Of a stretch of 46,042 nt of DNA, positions 23,000 through 32,340 are shown piece after piece. How positions within the stretch are numbered: the first letter of the stretch is position 1; every line of letters starts with the position of its first letter. The stretch lies in assembly GCA_958369755.1 (NCBI GenBank), contig CATXJC010000014.1:1-46042 (forward strand), in the 5' to 3' direction. The position numbers were made by a program, and so were the translations under genes. The notes below the pieces were generated by a model. The model was given only the letters and a program-made list of their open reading frames with translations, did not search any database and had not been told where the DNA came from. This DNA comes from an uncultured Prevotella sp. GTDB taxonomy: Bacteria; Bacteroidota; Bacteroidia; Bacteroidales; Bacteroidaceae.

Positions 23000-23776
23000 A
23001 TGACAAACGACAATATTCAAGCAAACAGCGAAAAGAAAGTTGTGATAGAACTCGACAATGTTCGTCGCGACTTTCTTGTGGGTGAGGAAACTGTCCACGC
23101 CCTAAAAGGTGTAAGCTTTAAAATATACGAAGGTGAGTTTGTTACCATCATGGGTAAATCAGGATCAGGTAAATCTACCCTGCTGAACCAGCTAGGTTGT
23201 CTCGATACCCCATCCAGTGGCGAATACTATCTGGATGGAGTAAGCGTACGAAAGATGTCACGTAATGATCGCGCCATTCTTAGAAACCGAAAGATTGGAT
23301 TCATCTTCCAGAACTACAATCTTCTACCGAAGACTACAAGTGTAGAAAATGTAGAACTTCCACTGATGTACAACCCGAACGTAAGCGCAGAAGAACGAAA
23401 GCAACGTGCTATCGAATCGCTGAAAGCTGTTGGTTTAGGAGAACGTCTCTATCATAAGAGTAATCAGATGTCTGGAGGACAGATGCAGCGTGTAGCCATA
23501 GCTCGTGCGTTGGTCAACAACCCCGCTGTGATACTTGCTGATGAAGCAACGGGTAATCTCGACACCAGAACCAGTTTCGAGATTCTGGTACTCTTCCAAA
23601 AACTTTATGCAGAAGGAAGAACCATCATCTTCGTTACCCACAACCCAGACATTGCAAATTATTCGAGTCGTAATATCGAACTGCGTGATGGTCACATCAT
23701 CAGCGACACCTATAACGAACATATTCTCTCGGCAGCCGAAGGTCTGGCAGCCTTGCCGGCCAACACGGACGAATAA
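23000..23776 (+). CDS. ABC transporter ATP-binding protein, MacB/LolD type
   Basis: The 258-residue ATPase has Walker A GKSGSGKST, the Q-loop IFQNYNLLPK, the signature SGGQMQRVAIARAL, Walker B VILADEATGNLD and the H-loop FVTHNPDIA. It powers the permease encoded next. In E. coli MacB the ATPase and permease are one protein; here they are separate. Confidence 0.93.
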   Translation: MTNDNIQANSEKKVVIELDNVRRDFLVGEETVHALKGVSFKIYEGEFVTIMGKSGSGKSTLLNQLGCLDTPSSGEYYLDGVSVRKMSRNDRAILRNRKIGFIFQNYNLLPKTTSVENVELPLMYNPNVSAEERKQRAIESLKAVGLGERLYHKSNQMSGGQMQRVAIARALVNNPAVILADEATGNLDTRTSFEILVLFQKLYAEGRTIIFVTHNPDIANYSSRNIELRDGHIISDTYNEHILSAAEGLAALPANTDE

Positions 23777-23782
23777 GTTTTC

Positions 23783-23869
23783 AATGTTAAGTGTTGAATG
23801 TTAAATTACTTAGCATCCAATAGCAAACGAAGTTTTCACTTAACACTTAACATTTTAACATTTAACATT
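23783..23869. repeat. Degenerate 7-bp repeats with 13-bp inverted arms
   Basis: Units AATGTTA and AGTGTTG (23783-23803) are inverted relative to AACACTTAACATT-type units (23837-23869). Arms 23783-23795 and 23842-23854 are exact 13-bp inverse complements. The motif is the reverse complement of the repeat at 20-72. It sits between the ATPase and permease genes and could fold in the mRNA. Confidence 0.6.
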
Positions 23870-23881
23870 ACAACAAGTAAA

Positions 23882-25120
23882 ATGAATTATCAGAATCTTT
23901 TCAAAATAGCCATCCGCGCCATTGCTGCCAACAAAATGCGCTCTTTCCTTACCGCACTTGGCATCATCATCGGTATTGCTGCGGTTATTACCATGCTTGC
24001 CATCGGACAAGGAAGTAAAGCCAGCATCAAGGCAAACATCGCAGAGATGGGATCAAACATGATTATGATTTCACCAGGTGCAGACATGCGTGGCGGTGTG
24101 AGACAGGATGCTTCGTCAATGGAGACGCTGAAGCAAGCCGACTATCAGAGCATCAAAGACGAATGTAATTACATCTCAGCTATTTCTCCTACTGTAAACA
24201 GTTCCGGACAGTGGATCTACGGAAACAACAACACCCAAAGTTCCATTTATGGTGTAAACCAAGATTATCTTACCATCCGACAACTGAAAGTGGCAGATGG
24301 AGAAATGTTTACTGATACAGACATTAAGGCTGCATCTAAAGTTTGTATTTTGGGACAGACAGTAGTTGACTATCTTTTCCCTGATGGCAGTGATCCTATC
24401 GGTAAGGTTGTGCGATTTAACAGCATTCCATTCAGAGTAATCGGTGTCTTGAAGAAGAAAGGTTACAATAGTATGGGTATGGACCAGGATGATTTGGTAC
24501 TTGCCCCCTATACAACAGTAATGAAGCGAATTATGGCACAAACCTATTTAGGAGGCATCGTCTGCTCAGCTATCACCGAAGAGGCTTCTCAACCTGCCCA
24601 AGATCAGATTACAGAAATATTGCGACGCAACCACAAATTGAAAGACGCAACAGATACTACTGAAGCAGATGAAGATGACTTCAATATCCGCTCTCAAGAG
24701 GAAATTTCAAGCATGATGAATTCTACCATGTCTACAATCACCATCCTGCTCGGATCCGTGGCAGGAATCTCGCTGCTGGTAGGCGGCATCGGAATCATGA
24801 ACATCATGTATGTATCTGTAACAGAGCGCACCCGCGAAATAGGTCTTCGAATGAGTGTGGGCGCACGAGGTATTGATATTTTGAACCAGTTTCTGATAGA
24901 AGCTATCTTACTTTCTGTAACTGGCGGTATTATAGGAGTGATATTGGGAGTTAGTTTATCGCTCAGTCTGAACTCTTTCTTTCATATAGCCACCCAAATA
25001 GAGCCTTGGAGCATTATTATGAGTTTTGCAGTCTGTACATTTACTGGCGTTTTCTTTGGATGGTATCCTGCAAAGAAGGCAGCAAGGCTCGACCCTATCG
25101 AGGCTATCAGATACGAATAA
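23882..25120 (+). CDS. ABC transporter permease, MacB/FtsX type
   Basis: The 412-residue permease has an N-terminal helix (ANKMRSFLTALGIIIGIAAVI), the MacB periplasmic core (about 55-280) and three C-terminal helices including VGGIGIMNIMYVSVTERTREIGL, the FtsX-type signature. It ends FFGWYPAKKAARLDPIEAIR. ATG 23882 is used because the conserved first helix begins there; the in-frame start at 23798 lies in the repeat spacer. It works with the ATPase, adaptor and TolC channel as an efflux pump. Confidence 0.9.
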   Translation: MNYQNLFKIAIRAIAANKMRSFLTALGIIIGIAAVITMLAIGQGSKASIKANIAEMGSNMIMISPGADMRGGVRQDASSMETLKQADYQSIKDECNYISAISPTVNSSGQWIYGNNNTQSSIYGVNQDYLTIRQLKVADGEMFTDTDIKAASKVCILGQTVVDYLFPDGSDPIGKVVRFNSIPFRVIGVLKKKGYNSMGMDQDDLVLAPYTTVMKRIMAQTYLGGIVCSAITEEASQPAQDQITEILRRNHKLKDATDTTEADEDDFNIRSQEEISSMMNSTMSTITILLGSVAGISLLVGGIGIMNIMYVSVTERTREIGLRMSVGARGIDILNQFLIEAILLSVTGGIIGVILGVSLSLSLNSFFHIATQIEPWSIIMSFAVCTFTGVFFGWYPAKKAARLDPIEAIRYE

Positions 25121-25178
25121 AAAAAATGGGGAGAACATTAAATATTCTCTGAGGTTTTTCAAAAAAAACAAAAAGTTT

Positions 25179-25210
25179 TTTGGTGAATACAAAATAAAGT
25201 TGTACTTTTG
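25179..25210 (+). promoter_or_regulatory. kdsB promoter
   Basis: TTTG (25179-25182) and TACTTTTG (25203-25210) are 20 bp apart. Start near 25216, about 80 bases before kdsB. Confidence 0.7.
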
Positions 25211-25235
25211 CGTCTGCGGAAGTGCAACTTTTTTT
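25197..25235 (+). terminator. Terminator-like hairpin overlapping the kdsB promoter
   Basis: AAGTTGTACTT (25197-25207) pairs with AAGTGCAACTT (25220-25230) with one G-U pair, followed by a T-run to 25235. Only transcripts coming from the efflux operon include the left arm, so it could stop those while kdsB transcripts start beyond it. Confidence 0.5.
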
Positions 25236-25294
25236 ATTTGAAGTTAAACGAATCGCATGAATTGAATAGTAAACAGGTTTAAATATAGAAGATT

Positions 25295-26038
25295 ATGAAA
25301 TTTATAGGAATTATTCCAGCAAGATACGCATCAACACGTTTCCCGGGAAAGCCACTTGCCATGTTAGATGGCAAACCAGTGATACAGCATGTTTATGAGA
25401 AAGTAGCAAGTTGTCTAGAAGCAGCCTATGTTGCAACAGACGATGAGCGAATTTTCAATGCTGTAGAAGCATTTGGCGGTAAAGCTGTTATGACGCGCAA
25501 GGATCATAAGAGCGGTACTGACCGCATAGAAGAAGCTATCGAAAAAATTGGTGGAGACTGGGATGTCATTGTCAATGTTCAAGGAGATGAACCTTTTGTA
25601 GACAAGAGTCAATTGGAAACCATCTGCCAGTGTTTTGATGACCCAACAACCCAAATTGCCACTTTAGGAAAAGCTTTTACCAGTATGGAAGCTGTAAAAA
25701 ATCCTAATAGTCCAAAGATTGTTGTAGACAATCAAGGCTTTGCTATGTATTTCTCTCGCAGCATCATTCCATACGTAAGAGGAAAGGAAGAGGAAGAATG
25801 GCTCAAGAGTTTTCCTTATCTGAAACATTTGGGCATCTATGCTTACCGCAAAGAAGTTTTAAAAGAGGTAACCAAGCTGCCACAAAGCTCACTAGAAATA
25901 GCAGAGAGCCTGGAACAACTTCGATGGCTGCAGAATGGCTACAAGATAAAAGTTGGTACTACAGATGTAGAAACTGTAGGCATCGACACGCCAGAAGATT
26001 TGCAGCGGGCAGAAGACTTTTTGAAAAACAGAAAGTAA
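25295..26038 (+). CDS. kdsB: 3-deoxy-manno-octulosonate cytidylyltransferase
   Basis: This 247-residue enzyme activates Kdo as CMP-Kdo for lipid A/LPS core synthesis. It starts GIIPARYASTRFPGKPLAML, the CMP-sugar synthetase signature, and has VNVQGDEPFVDKSQ and FLKNR-type family segments (YFSRSIIPY, LGIYAYRKEVL). The length is standard. It is followed after 34 bp by tilS in the same direction. Confidence 0.95.
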   Translation: MKFIGIIPARYASTRFPGKPLAMLDGKPVIQHVYEKVASCLEAAYVATDDERIFNAVEAFGGKAVMTRKDHKSGTDRIEEAIEKIGGDWDVIVNVQGDEPFVDKSQLETICQCFDDPTTQIATLGKAFTSMEAVKNPNSPKIVVDNQGFAMYFSRSIIPYVRGKEEEEWLKSFPYLKHLGIYAYRKEVLKEVTKLPQSSLEIAESLEQLRWLQNGYKIKVGTTDVETVGIDTPEDLQRAEDFLKNRK

Positions 26039-26072
26039 TAAGAAACATCATATACTTTTAAAGTATCACAGA

Positions 26073-27422
26073 ATGAACAAAATTGAAAATATCGTCAAAA
26101 AATATATTATTCACCATGGTATGTTCAAGTGGCAAACACCATATATCGTTGCCTTGTCCGGAGGTGCCGATAGCGTTGCCCTATTGCTTATCTTGAAAAA
26201 TATAGGACTGAATATTTCTGCTGCGCACTGTAACTTTCACCTTCGCGGCGAAGAGAGTGACAGAGACGAGCAATTTTGTGTAAATCTGTGCCAACAACAG
26301 GGAATCAGTTTGTCTCGAATCCATTTTGATACTTATGCTTATGCCCATTTGCACAAGGTAAGTATCGAAATGGCTGCACGCAACTTACGCTACAGCTATT
26401 TTGCCCAATTAGTAAAAGACTTGCATGCAGGAGGCATTTGTGTGGCCCATCATCGCGATGACAATGTAGAAACTTTACTTCTGAATCTGTTAAGAGGATC
26501 TGGAGTAGACGGATTAGCAGGCATCGCCCCCAAAAACGGAAATATTCTGCGCCCTCTTCTCTGCATCAGCCGACAGGATATATTGCAATACCTAAAAGAA
26601 AAAAAGCAAAATTTTGTCACAGATTCAACAAATTTGGAAGACGATGCTTTAAGAAATAAAATTCGCCATCATGTAGTACCTCTTTTAGAAAGTATCAACC
26701 CGGCAGCAAGTGAAAATATCGCTCTCACTGCCAAATACATACGCCAAGCGAAAAGTATACTTGAGAGCATGGATAGCATCAGTACAACCGACTCTTATAG
26801 GAAAGTTATATATATCCCTAAAGTATCTGTCATGAATGCTCCAAGTCCGGAATTCATACTCCATAAAGAATTAGGCAGATATGGTTTTCATGGCAATGTC
26901 ATTGATGACATCTGTGAAAGCCTCTTCAGTCAGGATCGTGGTGTCGGTAAAATCTGGAAAAACGAAGACTATATGATAGTCATCGACAGAGAACAGCTGT
27001 TGATCTCTAACATAAAAGACTTGAATAACATTCAGGAGCAAAGAGCGTTCCGACTGCCAGAAGAAGGCATTTACAACATGGACGAAGGAACCCAAATCAA
27101 GATAAGAATCTTCTCGCATATGAGTGACTTCATGCCAAGCAAAGAATCGCAATGTATCACTTTGGATGCTGAAAAAGTCAGTTTCCCCCTCACCTATCGA
27201 CTGGTAAAAGAAGGCGATAGATTTCAACCTTTCGGCATGAAAGGTAGCAAACTGTTGAGTGACTATATGACCGATAGGAAATTTGACTATATACAAAAGA
27301 AGACACAGCATGTATTAACTGATAGTAAAGGTGAAATCATCTGGCTTATCGGCGAACGTACGTCTGAAAAAACAAAGATTACCGAAACCACCAAGAAAAT
27401 ATTGGAGGTCATCATCAAATGA
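26073..27422 (+). CDS. tilS: tRNA(Ile)-lysidine synthetase
   Basis: The 449-residue enzyme converts C34 of tRNA-Ile(CAU) to lysidine so that it reads AUA. The PP-loop motif SGGADS is at residues 29-34, followed by HCNFHLRGEESDRDEQF and HHRDDNVETLLLNLLRGSG. The C-terminal domain with LVKEGDRFQPFGMKGSKLLSDYM is the TilS C-terminal substrate domain. The stop overlaps the GH25 gene start by 4 bp (ATGA). Confidence 0.95.
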   Translation: MNKIENIVKKYIIHHGMFKWQTPYIVALSGGADSVALLLILKNIGLNISAAHCNFHLRGEESDRDEQFCVNLCQQQGISLSRIHFDTYAYAHLHKVSIEMAARNLRYSYFAQLVKDLHAGGICVAHHRDDNVETLLLNLLRGSGVDGLAGIAPKNGNILRPLLCISRQDILQYLKEKKQNFVTDSTNLEDDALRNKIRHHVVPLLESINPAASENIALTAKYIRQAKSILESMDSISTTDSYRKVIYIPKVSVMNAPSPEFILHKELGRYGFHGNVIDDICESLFSQDRGVGKIWKNEDYMIVIDREQLLISNIKDLNNIQEQRAFRLPEEGIYNMDEGTQIKIRIFSHMSDFMPSKESQCITLDAEKVSFPLTYRLVKEGDRFQPFGMKGSKLLSDYMTDRKFDYIQKKTQHVLTDSKGEIIWLIGERTSEKTKITETTKKILEVIIK

Positions 27423-29089
27423 AAAAGAAAATATTATATATCACAAGTTTAGTTCTCATTCTGCTGGCTGCCGCCAGCACATGGAGCTATTATTGTCTGA
27501 ACCCATCAAGTGATAGAGTGAACAAGGCAAAAGCAAACATAAAAGTATACAGTCACTACGAATTAATTCAAAATGGAAAAACAATACTCCGGTTCGACGA
27601 AGACACTACGACACTGGCTGCCAACTTTATGAATCGTTGGGCGTTGATTCCTTCATGTGAAGGAAGACTTGCCGCCTGCTACGACAACAGCATCAGCCGG
27701 AATCACTATCTTGGCAAAGATGCGGACAGCATCTTTAAAGAGAAAGTTGATTCTTTAGACAGCTTGTATAGAGACTCCAAATGGAAAGTTGGAGAACTGA
27801 ACTATTATATTCACTCTCATTCTGTCATGGATGCAGGCTACAACTCTATTTGCGCTTATACCCAACACGAACTGGAACTACGCGATTCTGCCAAGAAATT
27901 GATTGACTCCCTGAAACATGTACAGAAAAAGGGACATTTCAAGTTGAAACGTTCCATTTCATATCAAGCCTATTATAGAGACGAGAACGGAAAATGGAAG
28001 AGTCAGGCATGTAAACTCATCAAAGCAATGAATGGAGAAACTGCACAAGGAAGCCACACATTCCAACTTTTCTCAGAAACAACTCCTGAAGGGGTTAAAG
28101 CTATTTCACCTCAACTTGCAGTATCTTTAGCAACAGCTCATGGAGTCACACTTCGACGCTCTATTGATTATACCCTCTTACCTGATTCTCTAGGATATTA
28201 TCGGGGTACAACCGACAGTATCTATCAACCAAACGGTCATGGATGCTGGCAAGGATACGATGGAACCTATTATGAAGGTTACTGGAAAAACGGGAAACGT
28301 GAAGGATTCGGATTCAGCATTGCTCCCAAGAAGCCATTACGAATAGGCGAATGGAAAAATGACCGCTATAAAGGCGAAAGACTCGTATATACATCGGAAC
28401 GTATTTATGGCATTGATCTGAGCAAATACCAGCATGGAAAAGGCAGAAAAAAATATGCTATCAACTGGAACCGTTTACGCATTACACATCTTGGACGTCT
28501 CAGCAAAAAGACCATATCAGGAACAGTAAACTTCCCTATTCGCTTCATCTATATCAAGAGTACAGAAGGTAAATCGATGTTAAATCCATATTATAGAAAA
28601 GATTATCGTGATGCAAAAGCACATGGTTACAAGGTTGGAACCTATCACTTCTTTACCACCATAACACCTGCTGCCGAACAGGCACGACACTTTCTGAAAC
28701 ACAGTATCATTAGGAAAGGCGATTTTCCTCCTGTTCTTGATGTTGAACCGCTTCCTAGTCAAATCAAGAAAATGGGAGGGTCTGGAGTATTGTTTGCACG
28801 CATTAGAACTTGGCTTAGAATAGTAGAGAGAGCAACAGGTGTTAAGCCTATTCTTTACATCAGCCAAACTTTCGTAAATCGCTATCTGCCAAAGGCTCCC
28901 GATCTGAAACATAACTACCAGGTTTGGATTGCACGATATGGAGAGTATAAACCAGACATCCGATTGGTATATTGGCAACTCTGCCCCGACGGAAGAGTAG
29001 CAGGAATACATGGAGAGGTAGACATCAACGTGTTTAACGGATACGATGACGCTTTTCATAGTTTTGTTAAGAACAAGACCGTAAAATAA
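27419..29089 (+). CDS. GH25 lysozyme-like protein with MORN repeat
   Basis: The 556-residue product has an N-terminal membrane anchor or signal (ILYITSLVLILLAAASTW), an unassigned region (about 30-275), one clear MORN repeat (GTYYEGYWKNGKREGFGF, about 281-298) and a C-terminal GH25 domain (about 330-545). The GH25 part has YGIDLSKYQ, the DxE catalytic motif in LDVEPLP (about 439-445) and GEVDINVF. GH25 enzymes cut the muramic acid bond of peptidoglycan. It could remodel the own wall or attack others; the anchor favours the former. It is translationally coupled to tilS. Confidence 0.85.
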   Translation: MKKKILYITSLVLILLAAASTWSYYCLNPSSDRVNKAKANIKVYSHYELIQNGKTILRFDEDTTTLAANFMNRWALIPSCEGRLAACYDNSISRNHYLGKDADSIFKEKVDSLDSLYRDSKWKVGELNYYIHSHSVMDAGYNSICAYTQHELELRDSAKKLIDSLKHVQKKGHFKLKRSISYQAYYRDENGKWKSQACKLIKAMNGETAQGSHTFQLFSETTPEGVKAISPQLAVSLATAHGVTLRRSIDYTLLPDSLGYYRGTTDSIYQPNGHGCWQGYDGTYYEGYWKNGKREGFGFSIAPKKPLRIGEWKNDRYKGERLVYTSERIYGIDLSKYQHGKGRKKYAINWNRLRITHLGRLSKKTISGTVNFPIRFIYIKSTEGKSMLNPYYRKDYRDAKAHGYKVGTYHFFTTITPAAEQARHFLKHSIIRKGDFPPVLDVEPLPSQIKKMGGSGVLFARIRTWLRIVERATGVKPILYISQTFVNRYLPKAPDLKHNYQVWIARYGEYKPDIRLVYWQLCPDGRVAGIHGEVDINVFNGYDDAFHSFVKNKTVK

Positions 29090-29161
29090 CCTTTAAATGA
29101 GTAAGTTAGGTTAATTACGTTAAAGTAAGTTATAAATCTAGTCATGTATCAATATTTTTAT

Positions 29162-29169
29162 TATCTTTG
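29162..29169 (+). promoter_or_regulatory. rpoD -7 element
   Basis: TATCTTTG matches TAnnTTTG, 37 bases before the ATG. A clear -33 element was not seen. Confidence 0.55.
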
Positions 29170-29205
29170 CGCCAATTGTGCAATGTGTAACTAAGAGGAA
29201 AGATA

Positions 29206-30078
29206 ATGAGACAGCTTAAGATACAAAAGAGTATAACCAATCGTAATAGTGAAGCCCTCGACAAATATCTTGTAGAGATAGGTAGAGCCCCAATGGTTTC
29301 TATTGATGAAGAAATAGAATTGGCTCAAGCTATCCGCAAGGGAGGTAGAGCTGGCGAAAGAGCAAAAAATAAGTTGATTGAAGCCAACTTACGTTTTGTG
29401 GTGTCGGTAGCAAAACAATATCAGCACCAGGGACTCACCTTGACAGACTTGATTGACGAAGGAAACATCGGACTCATCAAAGCTGCAGAACGCTTCGACG
29501 AAACACGAGGGTTCAAATTTATCTCATACGCTGTATGGTGGATTCGTCAGAGTATTTTACAGGCAATAGCAGAGCAAAGCCGAATTGTTCGACTTCCTCT
29601 CAACCAGGTAGGATCACTCAATAAGGTAAACCAGGAAATTAATAAGTTTGAGCAGGAAAACCAACGCCGTCCAAGCGTTGAAGAACTTGCTGCCAGAACA
29701 GGTGTTGACGAGGACAAGATTTCTCAGAGCATGGCTGCCAGTGGTCATCATGTAAGCATCGATGCTCCATTCAGTGATGACGATGACAACTCTATGGCAG
29801 ATGTAATGGCAAGCGGAGACGATGCCAGAACAGACAAGCAGGTTGACCATGAAAGTATGGCACAAGACCTAAGACAGGTTTTAAAAGTTTGCCTCAAGGA
29901 TCGCGAACTGAAAATTATCTGCGCATGCTACGGAATTGGGGAAACCGAAAAGGGACTCGAGGAAATTGGTGATAAAATGGGGCTGACCCGTGAGCGAGTT
30001 CGCCAAATAAGAGAAAAAAGCATCACCAAACTGAGAGAATCCGGGAAGATAGGAATCCTTATGAAATATCTTGGTTAG
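29206..30078 (+). CDS. rpoD: Primary RNA polymerase sigma factor
   Basis: At 290 residues this is the short primary sigma of Bacteroidota, lacking the long region 1.1 and spacer of E. coli RpoD. Region 1.2 (SEALDKYLVEIGRAPMVS), region 2 (DLIDEGNIGLIKAAERFDET through FISYAVWWIRQSILQAIAEQ), region 3 and region 4 (GLTRERVRQIREKSITKLRE) are all present. It would recognise the TTTG/TAnnTTTG promoters found across this window. It has its own promoter and precedes the DUF5686 gene by 64 bp. Confidence 0.95.
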   Translation: MRQLKIQKSITNRNSEALDKYLVEIGRAPMVSIDEEIELAQAIRKGGRAGERAKNKLIEANLRFVVSVAKQYQHQGLTLTDLIDEGNIGLIKAAERFDETRGFKFISYAVWWIRQSILQAIAEQSRIVRLPLNQVGSLNKVNQEINKFEQENQRRPSVEELAARTGVDEDKISQSMAASGHHVSIDAPFSDDDDNSMADVMASGDDARTDKQVDHESMAQDLRQVLKVCLKDRELKIICACYGIGETEKGLEEIGDKMGLTRERVRQIREKSITKLRESGKIGILMKYLG

Positions 30079-30142
30079 GAAAGCTGCTGTCCAAAATATT
30101 TGGCATAGTTTTTCTACCAAGTAACATCTTAACTCATAATAG

Positions 30143-32269
30143 ATGAAGAAATATCAAACACACATCATTTTGACGATTATCTTCTGCATGATGGCTATTG
30201 CAGCACATGCAAGAAGAATGTCACCGAGAGACACCTTTAGTGACTCGGTGATGTGTTTGGTATTTAAATATTCACAATCTGTTGACACAACAGGTAGAGC
30301 TGAGCACAAGAGTTATGCCTACACTAAATTTCAAATCAAAACAAACAAACGTAATGCAACGCTCATGCTAGTACCGACAATGTATGCGGTGGCTCATGGC
30401 GGTGGCAGAAGATTCATCAGCGAGTATTATAACCAAATGACGCTAGACGCAAATGGCAGACCAGTTGCCAAGCGTTTGCTGAACATAAGCACCATTCCGC
30501 ATAGAAGCAACACATTGTCATCAGTTTTGAAATACATGACTCCAACGGTATATGGAGAAACACTTTTCGAAACGAATATTCTTTCTCCTTTCCACTATAA
30601 GAATCGCAGATATTATAAATATGCCGTCACCCAATTACCATTCGGCAAAGCACAAGTCTACGTATATCCACGTCTCAAAAACACCCAAGTTATTGAAGCA
30701 CGTGCCATTGTTGATTCCCAAAGCGGAAAGATAAGCATGGTAGACTTTGAGGGCGAATATGATATGACCCGTTTCTATATCTCTATTATTATGGGTAAAG
30801 ACGGATTTGGTTCACTTTCTCCTGCAAGGTGCAGCATGAGAGCCAACTTCAGTTTTATGGGTAACAAGATAACGGGCATGTATACAACTGTATACGGACT
30901 GCCGAAAATATTAAGTGATTCACTCAATAATGTAGCCGATACTGCATTAATGGCAAAAGTGCGCCCTATTGAGTTAAACCAAGATGAGGCTGACATATAC
31001 AAAAAATTCTACGAAAAAAGGAAACAAATAACAGATTCCTTGAATAACAACATACCAGAGAAAAACTTTGCAAAAGACATACTTTGGGATGTTATCGGTG
31101 ACAATGTATTAAACAGGATTTCCCAAGGCTTCGGTAAGCAAAACCAAGGCTACTTCCGTATCAGTCCTATTCTCAACCCACTCTATATGGGATATTCCGA
31201 GCGAAAAGGAATTGTATACAAGTTTGACCTGAAGGGAGGCTACAGGTTTACAGAAAATCTGGAATTGGGGCTTCGCTTTAAAGGAGGTTACAGTATGAAA
31301 CAACACAGATTTTATTTCAATATACCATTGACATTCAACTATAACCCGAAGCACAATGGATATCTGAAGTTAGAAATCGGTAATGGTAATAGAATATCGA
31401 ACAATCGTGTTGCACGAAAGATGTTAGGCATCAGCAAACCAGAAGATAACGATTTTCTATATCCACTATTCTCAGAATATCCAGGATTGTCATTACCGGA
31501 AATTTCTACAGATATTGAGGCAAACAACAGAAAACTGACAGAGTTTAAAGATGATTACCTTCGTCTTACTAACCACTGGAGTTTCAACGACTATATCGGT
31601 TTTGAAGTAGGTTTAGTTTCACATCAACGAAAAGCTGTAGTAGAAAGTTTCTATAAACTGTTTAATTACCCAAGCAAATATGTGTCAGTAGCACCAGCTG
31701 TAGCTTTAGAACTCTTACCATGGGGAAAGAAAGGCTCCATCTTTAAAATAGACTATGAAAAGGGATGGAAAAACCTACTAGGTTCAAACATAGACTACGA
31801 ACGGGTTGAAGCAGATGCACAAACTATTTTTCAAGCATCACGCCGTCAATCATATTCTATAAGGTTAGGAGCTGGCTTTTATACCCGCAAAGGTGATCAT
31901 TGGGACTTCGTTGACTATACCAATTTCCATGACGACAATATTCCTGGTGGCTGGAATGATAGCTGGAGTGGAGAATTCGAATTACTGCCATCCCAATGGT
32001 ATAATGCAAGTGATTATTACATACGTGGAAATTTCACTTATGAAGCTCCTATGATTGCAACCGCATGGCTCCCTCTGATTGGAAAATATATAGAAGCCGA
32101 GCGTCTATATGTAAGCAGTCTTGTTGTAAACCATTTACACCCATACACAGAATGGGGATATGGAGTAACAACAAGAGCTATTACCCTAGGAATTTTTGCA
32201 GCCTTCAAAAACACGAAGTTTAATGGCATAGGCTGTCGCTTCGGTTTTGAACTATTTAGAGATTGGTAA
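30143..32269 (+). CDS. DUF5686 family outer-membrane protein
   Basis: The 708-residue product has a signal peptide (to about MAIAAHARR) and resembles the DUF5686 family of Bacteroidota, with an N-terminal region of about 260 residues (KRLLNISTIPHRSNTLSSVL) and a C-terminal barrel-like half rich in aromatic residues (GYRFTENLELGLRFKGGYSM, GAGFYTRKGDHWDFVDYTNF, FGFELFRDW end). Many relatives have a carboxypeptidase-like domain in front; none is seen here. Function unknown. It lies between rpoD and the addA-like gene. Confidence 0.75.
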   Translation: MKKYQTHIILTIIFCMMAIAAHARRMSPRDTFSDSVMCLVFKYSQSVDTTGRAEHKSYAYTKFQIKTNKRNATLMLVPTMYAVAHGGGRRFISEYYNQMTLDANGRPVAKRLLNISTIPHRSNTLSSVLKYMTPTVYGETLFETNILSPFHYKNRRYYKYAVTQLPFGKAQVYVYPRLKNTQVIEARAIVDSQSGKISMVDFEGEYDMTRFYISIIMGKDGFGSLSPARCSMRANFSFMGNKITGMYTTVYGLPKILSDSLNNVADTALMAKVRPIELNQDEADIYKKFYEKRKQITDSLNNNIPEKNFAKDILWDVIGDNVLNRISQGFGKQNQGYFRISPILNPLYMGYSERKGIVYKFDLKGGYRFTENLELGLRFKGGYSMKQHRFYFNIPLTFNYNPKHNGYLKLEIGNGNRISNNRVARKMLGISKPEDNDFLYPLFSEYPGLSLPEISTDIEANNRKLTEFKDDYLRLTNHWSFNDYIGFEVGLVSHQRKAVVESFYKLFNYPSKYVSVAPAVALELLPWGKKGSIFKIDYEKGWKNLLGSNIDYERVEADAQTIFQASRRQSYSIRLGAGFYTRKGDHWDFVDYTNFHDDNIPGGWNDSWSGEFELLPSQWYNASDYYIRGNFTYEAPMIATAWLPLIGKYIEAERLYVSSLVVNHLHPYTEWGYGVTTRAITLGIFAAFKNTKFNGIGCRFGFELFRDW

Positions 32270-32340
32270 TATTCATAAAAGCATGGATAAAACATGATTT
32301 CTAGGGCACAATATCAATAACATCATAAAAAAAACAAAAT

